A stretch of 64,000 bases of DNA from assembly GCA_029844215.1 (NCBI GenBank), contig CM056721.1:57143815-57207814 (forward strand), in the 5' to 3' direction. Each line of letters opens with the position of its first letter. The stretch's first letter is position 1. Below, piece after piece: positions 56,603 to 64,000 of this stretch. Origin of the DNA: Przewalskia tangutica (taxonomy: Eukaryota; Streptophyta; Magnoliopsida; Solanales; Solanaceae). Under the pieces are notes generated by a model. It ran no database searches. It was not told where the DNA came from and saw only the letters and a list, made by a program, of their open reading frames with translations. Both the position numbers and the translations under genes were made by a program.

Positions 56603-56841
56603 CTAATCATAATCCTGCCCTGCATCACAATTCTATCTGCCCGAGCCCTCCTCATCTGCCGAGGTAAGAAGTGTGTAGAAAATGTCTCTGAGAACTCGTC
56701 CCAACCAGCTGGAAGCACATGCTCCCAATCTGAAGTACCACCTCAGGTAAAGACTGGGCCTGTGCCCTCGTAACCCTCTGTGTTCTACTCGTAGCTCCCT
56801 GCCTCACCCTTCTGGGCTCTGGTTGCCTTGCGTAAAGGTAT
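56603..56841 (-). pseudogene. gag: Element H gag relic, start lost and core deleted
   Basis: On the minus strand the expected start reads ATA (56841-56839) instead of ATG. It is followed by a basic amino end and VTRAQAQSLPEVV. A deletion joins this to the second half of the retro-gag core (GWDEFSE, then LPRQMRRARADR) in another frame. A second deletion joins directly to the terminal 'gcagggcaggattatgattag' text, with the stop at 56605-56603. About 80 codons remain of some 430. The zinc knuckle is gone. The remnant confirms that H belongs to the same gag lineage as A, C and I. Confidence 0.8.
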
Positions 56842-57030
56842 AACGGGTACATAAGAATACGCCCGAGGGAGTCCAACTTGTAACACAGCTCTAAGGCACG
56901 ATCTCAGAGTGAGAAAATGGAAACCAATCCTAAATATCCTGCAGCCTCCTGATTATTGGTGTGGTGCACAACACACCGATAATCAAGACTCTACTAGATA
57001 CGGTCTGTAGACACTTTCCGAGGACTAACT
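56842..57030 (-). mobile_element. Element H leader between primer site and gag
   Basis: About 190 bp of untranslated leader whose minus-strand text matches the leaders of units 1-4 and element I ('aggattggtttccat', 'gagatcgtgcctta'). Confidence 0.75.
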
Positions 57031-57042
57031 GCTCTGATACCA
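57031..57042 (-). promoter_or_regulatory. Primer-binding site of element H
   Basis: GCTCTGATACCA on the plus strand reads TGGTATCAGAGC on the element strand, 4 nt from the LTR end at 57047. Confidence 0.93.
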
Positions 57043-57046
57043 CTTT

Positions 57047-57863
57047 TGTCACGACTAGACCTCGGGCCCGCGACTGGTGCCTTACCCCGGGCACCCTAGT
57101 GATACAACATCAGAGAAAATCAGCGGAAATAAAAACTTAAACATGGAACAAGATATACAATAAGAAACAGGCTAACCAAAACGGTCACCTTTCTGTATAT
57201 ATACATATAATTAAACCTGAACAGTTACATCCTTTTACAAACCCTGCCCACAACAGTACTACAGACCTCTAAGAATGTAACCACAACTATGACGGGACAG
57301 GGCCCCGCCATACCCCTGAATGTACAAGTACCTATAATGAAATGGGACTATATCAAAGATAAGCCTCCGGAGAAACGGAGCTTCCCAAAACGCTAAACTG
57401 TGATCCTATGAGCGAGGATCCACAACCGATGTACCTCTACATGCGGCATTTAACGCAATTTCAAGTAGGTCGATCAAGACAGTACCAAGTATGTGAAACT
57501 GAAAATACTGTAAATGAAATCATAACAGTCTATATAAAACAGGAGACATGTATGATAACCAAACTACAGTCCACAATATATAAGCAGTCATGTCAAGTCA
57601 GGGGCTCACGCCCTCAAAGTCACCACTCAAATATAACCATGGGTCTCACGCCCACAACATCAATCATGCCCGTGGAATTCCTTCCTCACTGCCGGCAGTC
57701 TATGATATAACAACACCAAGGAGTACACATGAACACGTGTCCCACCAGGTCATAAGAACCATACGGCAATCACGAAAGCCAACTACTACGGAAAGCCGTA
57801 CCAACAATACTAAATAAATATCACGAAGCTGACCGGGGCAAGTACGATAGCCTATACAAGATC
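57047..57863 (-). mobile_element. Element H 5' LTR, part left of element I
   Basis: Begins TGTCACGACTAGACC and follows the same order as 20184-20823 and 52253 onward, including the uninterrupted CCTTC site. It is cut at 57863 by element I. The 5 bp before the cut, AGATC, are the presumed TSD; the partner is outside the window. Small changes at CAG/CTG sites occur at 57430-57490 and 57735-57790. Confidence 0.9.
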
Positions 57864-58939
57864 TGTTACACCCCGTAGTTCTAGAGTATGTATACGAGGA
57901 CGTTAGTACGAGAATACGACACAAAAATTGGAAAGGAAGAAAGGTGTGATTTTTCGACGGAAAAGTTTCCGGATTTTGTGAAGAAAAAAAGTTCGTTAAT
58001 GGGAATTGGATTCCCAGATTTGGTATTCGGACTTTTTGGAATATTTGTGAATTATGGAATTTTATTTCCGAAATTGGTCACGTGGGGCCCACGGGGAAAA
58101 TTTACGGTTTTGTGGGGCCCACTTTATTTTCGGATTTTTGGCATTACGGATATTTTCGGGAGATGAAATATTTTGGACGAGTAGGGGGCGACACGTGTCA
58201 CCCCCATGTGGCCATGATTGGCCGATTGGTGGACAAGTGTGACATGTGGGACATTTTTTTGCTTTCCACTTGTCCCATTTTTGTGGTGGACACATGTCTC
58301 AATGTTGTGGTGGACATTTGGTTGGAAGAACCCACACACACTTGTCCCTAATCCTCACCATACACTTGCTTTGATCCTAGCCATTAGCTGGCCTAAAAAT
58401 ACCCCTTGATTTCAAGACTTTATTCATCCACACTTAGAGAAATTCCAAGGCAAAATTCTCCCTCCCTCCTTAGGTGTTCTCGTCCAAACACACCCCCCCT
58501 CCCCACCTTGTGTAGAAATTCTTCAAGTGTTGGTATAATTCCAAATACCATAGCCTTGTAATCCCTTGTAGTATTCCAAAGTTATCTCTATACTAAGAGC
58601 CCGGAAATACCACTTTATTCCTTTAGTCGCAAACGAAACCCTAGGAAAATCTTCATAGATGGATGAAGTGTTAAGAGAAGTTGTTTAGAAACTTCTAAGG
58701 GTTTCTTGGAGCGGGTTGGAGCGTAATGAAGTGGAGCTAAATGTTGCTCAGGATCGATTTATAAAACTTGGATAATTTGGGGCTTATCGAGGTAATGATC
58801 TTTGTTCCCCTATTGTAATTGGATATTACATATTGTAGTAGTTTAGAATTGAGTATAAGATATATTGGAAGGATGATTATAAAGAATTGAACTGTATTTA
58901 CATTGGACTGTATCTACAGTAGACTTGTAGTATTATCGT

Positions 58940-58979
58940 GGGGCAGTGTTGTACACGTCCGGTTAGACGTGTAACCCCC
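58940..58979 (+). promoter_or_regulatory. Covarying leader hairpin, element I copy
   Basis: TACACGTC pairs perfectly with GACGTGTA around CGGTTA. Confidence 0.66.
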
Positions 58980-60054
58980 TTGGAGTTGTTGGCTTGGTAG
59001 CAGGCCTTGATAGAGGAGGAGAGTTATGTGGTTTTGGGGGGGGGGGGGGAGGTGCTGCCAAATTTTCCGTAGAATAAGGAACCTTGTACTTTGAATTGTG
59101 CTACAAGAGATCGAGAAGTTGATAGACGTTTTATGACCATTATAGGTTGAAGTACTACGAGTAGCGTATTCTACTTGAAGGGTGGAAAAGGCTAGCAAGG
59201 TTATAGTACTTTGGAGCGTTTTGCTAATTGTCGATAATCGTCGCGAGGTATGTGAACCTCTTCCTATCCTTTCTAGCATGATTGTTGTGAACTATGTAGT
59301 ACGGTAGACGTACGTGTGCTAAACGAATTTGGTTGGTTTAAAACATAAGGTGTTATAATGGCTTTATGGGAAGTTAATTATAACGACTTTATGTAGGTAA
59401 AAAAATGGTTTATTGATTTTAAAAGATAAGAGACTTGACTTATATTTGACTTGATGTGATATGTGAAGAACTTGGTTTGTGTTAGAAAGTTGTGAAACCT
59501 CATTCGTGAGTAATGAGTACTTGGTTTTTAAATAATAATGTTATATTGATTTTCTTAAAATTCCAAAGTAAGGGACTTGATTTATAAAAGAGAGAGACTT
59601 GGAAATTTGAAGGGTTTTTGTTTAAAAGGAAGGCATGGTTTTGTCTTAAAATGGTTTAAAAAAAAGAAGGTATGGAAATTGTTTTGGTTTACTTAAAAAG
59701 ATAGTTACTCTATTTTTTGATACTACGGGTATCGTGTGACTTTTGTGAAAGAAATGGATCTTTTCAAAGAGTTAAAGTAGGTAGAACTTTGGGGTTAAAA
59801 CCCAGATTTGTTGACATCAAATAAAAGTACCTTGTGTGAGTAACTTGCCTATGTTTTGCTTGTGATAGCCTTGTAATACTTTCTTGTTGGTTTGATAAGT
59901 AAACATGTTATGATGCTACGTGTGTCAGTGTCTTGTGACGTTTGTGTAAAAGGGGGTTTTTCTTGTTGTGCTTATGTAGTTTAACGATAAGCCCATTGTG
60001 CTGGTATTATATCACTTACCCACCTGACATGTTTTATTGGCGTGGGTTAGCTGC

Positions 60055-60245
60055 CCTGCGATGCGAGGAATACCTCATGCGGGTCCATGGGGCCTATGCG
60101 GAACTGCGGGAGTTCCAGGAACCGCCGGGTGTGTTACGCCCATGCGAGGAATACCTCATGCGGTCCATGTGGCCATGCGGACTACGGGAGTCCAGGATGT
60201 TGCCGAGGGTTAGCTACCCCCGATGCGAGGAATACCTCATGGGGC
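60055..60245 (+). repeat. Roughly 80-bp direct repeats in LTR I
   Basis: 'gatgcgaggaatacctcatg' or a close form recurs at about 60059, 60141 and 60220, each followed by 'cctatgcggact' and 'gggagtccagga'-like text. C's LTRs have similar text near 30440-30480 and 36215-36245. Confidence 0.75.
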
Positions 60246-61139
60246 CTAGGTGGCCTATGCGGACTGCGGGAGTTCCAGGATAGGATCGCACAAATGATAC
60301 TGAGGGCGAATAGCCCAGCTTCGCTCATTTGGCGGTCTAGAAAGACCTCGCGATACAATTTTATAGCATTATTGGTACGGTGGGTTCTAGTAGTCGGCTA
60401 TGCCTTCGTACTTACCCCGTACGGTTTTATTATAACACAGGTGGGACCTAGTGTTCATGTGTATTCCTTGGTGTTTTTATATCATGGACGGCCGACAGTG
60501 AGGAAGGAATTCCACGGGCATGATTGATATTGTGGGCATGAGACCCATGGTTATATTTGAGTGATGACTTTGAGGGCGTGAGTCCCTGACTTGACATGAC
60601 TGCTTACATATTGTGTATCGTAGTTTGGTTATCATATATGTCTCCTATTTTATATAGACTATTATGATTTCATTTACGATTTTCGCCACATACTGGTAAT
60701 TGTCAGATCGACTCCTTCTGGGCCGTTCATGCCGCAGGTAGAGGTACACCAGTTGTTGATCCTCGCTCATAGGATCACAGTTCAGCGTTTTGGGAAGCTC
60801 CGTTTCTCCGGAGGCTTATCTTTTGGTATAGTCCCCTGTCATTGTAGGTACTTACATTCAGGGGTATGGCGGGGCCCTGTCCCATCGTAGTTGTGGTTAC
60901 ATTCTTAAATGTCTCAGAGTAATCGTTGTGGCGTGGTTTGTAAAAGGGATGTAATCGCTCGTGTTTAATCATTTTTATATATATGCAGAAAGGTGACCGT
61001 TTTGGTTAGCCTATTTTCTTATTGTATATCTTGTTTCATGTGTAAGTTTTTATTTCCGCTGATTTTCTCTGATGTTGTATCACTAGGGTGCCCGAGGTAA
61101 GACACCAGTCACGGGCCCGGGGTCGGGTCGTGACAAAAG

Positions 61140-61151
61140 TGGTATCAGAGC
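61140..61151 (+). promoter_or_regulatory. Primer-binding site of element I
   Basis: TGGTATCAGAGC lies 4 nt after the LTR end. Confidence 0.94.
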
Positions 61152-61341
61152 AGTTAATCCTCGGAAAGTGTCTACAGACCGTATCTAGTAGAGTCTTGAT
61201 CGATGCGTGTTGTCCACCACACCTATAATCAGGAGGCTGCAGGATATTTAGGATTGGTTTCCATTTCTTCTCACTCTGAGATCGTGCCTTAGAGCTGTGT
61301 TATAAGTTGGACTCCCTCTGGCGTATTCATATGTGCTAGTT

Positions 61342-62707
61342 ATGCCTCTACGCAAGGCAACCAGAGCCCAGGAGGGCAAGACAGCAGAGGGAGCTGCGAG
61401 TAGAGCACAGAAGGTTACGAGGGCACATGCCAGTCATTACCTGAGATAGTGCTTCATTCGGGGAGTTCTGCGACGCCGCTAGCCCCAGGAGAGTTTAGAG
61501 CAGCAGCAGTATCTGCAGAGACCACGATACCTGAGTCTCCAGTTTCACGACCAGGAGCCGAGGATATGAGTTACAAGGAGATGGCCCAGTTACTAGCTAG
61601 GCTTGTGGCTAGGAATGAGGACAGACGAGAGTCGGAGGTTCCGGTAGTACCAGTAGTTCACCCTAGATCCGATAGTTGAGATTTCGGGACTTCTTGAGTT
61701 GCAGTCCACCCGAGTTCTATGGATTGAGAACTGAGGAAGATCCTCAGGAGTTTATTCGACAGTTGCAGCGGATCATGAAAGTGATCAAGACCTTAGAGGC
61801 ATTTCCTACACGCTTCTTGCCCTCGCAGATGAGGAGAGCTCGGGCAGATAGATTTATGATGTTGAGGCAGAACGGGCGGACGGTTCGGGAATACAGTATC
61901 GAGTTTGACTCATTGGCTCGTTATGTCCCCGCTTTAGTGGCAGACATGGAGGATAGTGTGCACTGATATGTCACAGGACTTGACGATTATCTAGTGAAGA
62001 GAGGTACAAGAGTAACTCTTCAGTCAGGCATGGACGTTGCCCGCGTACAGGCTTATGCGCAGCAGACTGAGGAACGTAGAGATCGACGGATTAACCAAGA
62101 ACAGCAGAAGAGGGCCAGAACAGCAGGGTCCTTTGGTAACTTTCGAGGCGGACCTTCTCAGCAGCAGACTGGTTATGCGCCTCCGCCAGTACAGAGTGGT
62201 CCTCCACAGGCTTCAGGACGTTCGGGGTATGCAGGAGTTGGTCAGAGCTCCAGGGTTTCTGGTTCACAGATTTACATAGGTTCTAGCCAGCCAGATTCAG
62301 TTTTCCCTCAGTGTTCACTATGTGGTAGGCGTCATCCCGGGGAATGTCGTCTTTTTACTGGTGCTTGTTTTACCAGCGGCCGTCAGGGCCATGTGATGAG
62401 AGGATGTCCTAGTAGGAGGGATACAGGTGGAATGACTCAGCCTACCAGGTCAGTTGTGGATTCAGTGGTTTGGAGAGGAAGGGGTGTTAGCCAGAGGAGG
62501 CCACCCCCACCTCGGTATGGCCGTTGTGGTAGGTGTCATTGTGGGGAGTATCGTACTACTTCGACAGCTTGTTATGCTTCATGACGCAGGCCATTTTATG
62601 AAATCGCCCACCGTAGTGGCGCGGATGTTACGACTCAGCCTTCGGGATCAGCGGATGGTTCATCCCCTTCTATAGTTATGCGCCCAGCAGAGCAGGATTT
62701 GGGTTAG
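61342..62707 (+). pseudogene. gag: Element I gag, broken, with two Cys-rich knuckle modules
   Basis: The start ATG is at 61342. The frame is lost between about 61410 and 61448, open at 61449-61679, shifted again at 61676, and open to TGA at 61964-61966. About 110 bp of the retro-gag core is missing near 61797, where VIKTLEAF joins to RFLPSQ. From 61994 a third piece (to 62584) carries RRINQEQQKRARTAGSFGNF, a Cys module CSLCGRRHPGEC, and a knuckle CFTSGRQGHVMRGC in which the second Cys is Ser. A second Cys module, CGRCHCGEY...ACYA, follows about 200 bp later. Family A gag has a single module. The terminal stop is at 62705-62707. Gag packages the RNA; this copy is non-functional. Confidence 0.88.
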
Positions 62708-63130
62708 AGCGACAAAGGGAAAGTGAAGCAGTAGTTACAGGTATATCCTTAACCCTCTAGAGACTAGTATGCGTGATATGATGACTTAATGTTAAGTGTT
62801 ATGTTCGGATAGCATTGTGTAAGTTGTGATTAGAAAACATGGTTAGTTGAAAAGGGTAAGTTTGGGGCCATGGATATTGTGAGCCATAGAATACAGATAA
62901 CCATGAAGACCTTAGATGTAAGGCCGTATTGAGTAAAGGATTGTACGTTTGATCGTTGTCAGAGTACATTGTGTACGTGGAGTTTATTCAGGTGATAAGT
63001 CCATGAGTGGTGTGAAATGGAAGTGGGTAGTGAGCTTAGACGACCACTAGGTTCTCATGACTTGAATAAGAGATTGTTCTGGTCCAGGAACGAGAGTTTA
63101 GTACGAAGAGGGTCGGGTTGAGGCCATATC
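62708..63130 (+). mobile_element. Element I post-gag region
   Basis: No gene. It is the gag-pol spacer text shared with C and A ('gtgataagtccatgagtggtg', 'gaccactaggttctc'). It ends at ATATC (63126-63130), the presumed left TSD of J. Confidence 0.65.
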
Positions 63131-64000
63131 TGTCACGACCCGATCCCGGGCCCGTGACTGGTGCCTTACCCCGGGCACCCTAGTGATACAACATCAGAGA
63201 AAATCAGCGGAAATAAAAACTTAAACATGAAACAAGAGATATGATAAAAAAACAGGTCAACCAAAACGGTTGCCTTCTTGCATATATACAGAAATTCTTA
63301 AGTTACATCATTTACAACCCTGACCACAACAAAGATTTCATGCACTTAAGAATGTAACCATAACTATGACGGACAGTGGCTCGCCATACCCTCGAATGTA
63401 CAAGAACCTACAACTCGTGGAAACATACCAAAAGATAAGCCTCCGAGGAACGGAGCTTCCTAATATCGAACTGTGATCCTATGAGGATCAACAACCGATG
63501 TACTCTACCGCGCAGATGAACGCAGCCCAAGGAGGTCGATAACAGTACCAAGTATGTGAAATCAAAATATCAGAATGAAATCATAGTAGTCTATATAAAA
63601 CATGAGACATATATGATAACCAAACTACGAAGACATAATATGTAAGCAATACGCCAAGTCGTGACTCACGCCTCAAAGTCATCACTCAAATATAAATATG
63701 GGTCTCACGCCCACCACATCATTCGTGTTCGTGGAATACCTTCATCATTGCCGCATCTATGATATAGCAACACCAAGGAGTACATGAACACCGTGTCCCA
63801 CCTGTGTCATAACAACCGTGACGGCAAGTACGGGCGCTAACTACCGATACTGCCGCATCCTCAACTGACCGGGGCAAGTACGAAAGCCAACTACCAGATA
63901 CCAAAGCCGTACCACAAATCTACATAACCATACCACGAAGCTGACCCAGGGCAAGTACGAAAGCCAACTACCAGATATCACCTGCGCCACGTAGCTGGCC
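63131..64000 (-). mobile_element. LTR J, partial, running off the window
   Basis: Begins TGTCACGACCCGATCCCGGG, a reversed LTR terminus, and follows the H/E order through the GC-rich block to 'gggcaagtacgaaagccaac' repeats at the end. Small changes at CAG/CTG sites are frequent (63270-63870). Whether a primer site and internal region belong to it cannot be seen. Confidence 0.85.

Larger units (their letters stand above)
57864..61135 (+). mobile_element. Element I 5' LTR
   Basis: 3,272 bp, TGTTACACCCCGTAGTTC to GGGTCGTGACA, followed by a primer site. The TATA position is degenerate (gcctaaaaat at 58391-58400). It has the covarying hairpin (58940-58979), a 12-G run before AGGTGCTGCC near 59036, donor-like motifs near 58789 and 59245, the nested dyad near 59340-59395, and a GC-rich part with 'atgcgaggaatacctcatg' repeats (60055-60245). 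Clusters of CAG/CTG-site changes lie at 60690-60725 and 60905-60970. Confidence 0.93.

Overview
The window is plant nuclear heterochromatin built almost entirely from long-terminal-repeat (LTR) retrotransposons of the Ty3/gypsy type. The evidence is TG...CA-bounded LTRs of about 2.9-4 kb, initiator tRNA-Met primer sites (TGGTATCAGAGC) 4 nt past each 5' LTR, polypurine tracts before the downstream LTRs, gag with a retro-gag core and zinc knuckle, and protease and integrase relics. The protein style resembles the Tekay/Del chromovirus group of asterid plants such as Solanaceae; that placement is inference. I see no host gene, tRNA, rRNA or CRISPR array.

The layout is deep nesting, traced through LTR ends and 5-bp target-site duplications (TSDs). 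A truncated LTR (1-411) holds element D (5' LTR 412-3626 plus 11251-11295, internal region 11296-12834). D's LTR holds solo LTR B1 (3627-11245, TSD AAGGG), which holds minus-strand solo LTR E (5082-8973, TSD TAAAC/TAAAT). D's internal region is cut by minus-strand LTR F (12835-20183), which carries an internal duplication, two 48-bp minisatellites and solo LTR G (16451-19620, TSD AAAAT). F is cut by minus-strand element H (3' LTR 20184-20823 plus 52248-55627, internal 55628-57046, 5' LTR from 57047). H's 3' LTR holds the main object of the window, a tandem array of family A (20824-52247, TSD CCTTC). Element C (28036-37003, TSD ATTAG) sits in the array's second LTR. H's 5' LTR holds element I (57864-63130), which is cut by minus-strand LTR J (63131 to the end).

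The family A array reads LTR-gag-LTR-gag-LTR-gag-LTR-gag-LTR: five LTRs and four internal regions with a period of about 5.1 kb, bounded by one TSD pair. Each unit has a primer site, a gag relic and a polypurine tract but no pol, so the family is non-autonomous and gag-only. Proteins would have had to come from pol-bearing relatives. D keeps a protease relic and C keeps integrase relics.

Non-coding signals recur across families: a 7-9 bp hairpin with compensatory base changes in the LTR leader, a stem-loop just after the family A TATA box, a hairpin just before the polypurine tract, a nested dyad (CATAAAG / GTTATAAC / CTTTATG), and splice-donor-like motifs. A separate pattern, blocks of small changes centred on CAG/CTG sites, may be sequence-consensus error at methylated CHG sites and should be considered before reading the broken gag copies as natural decay.
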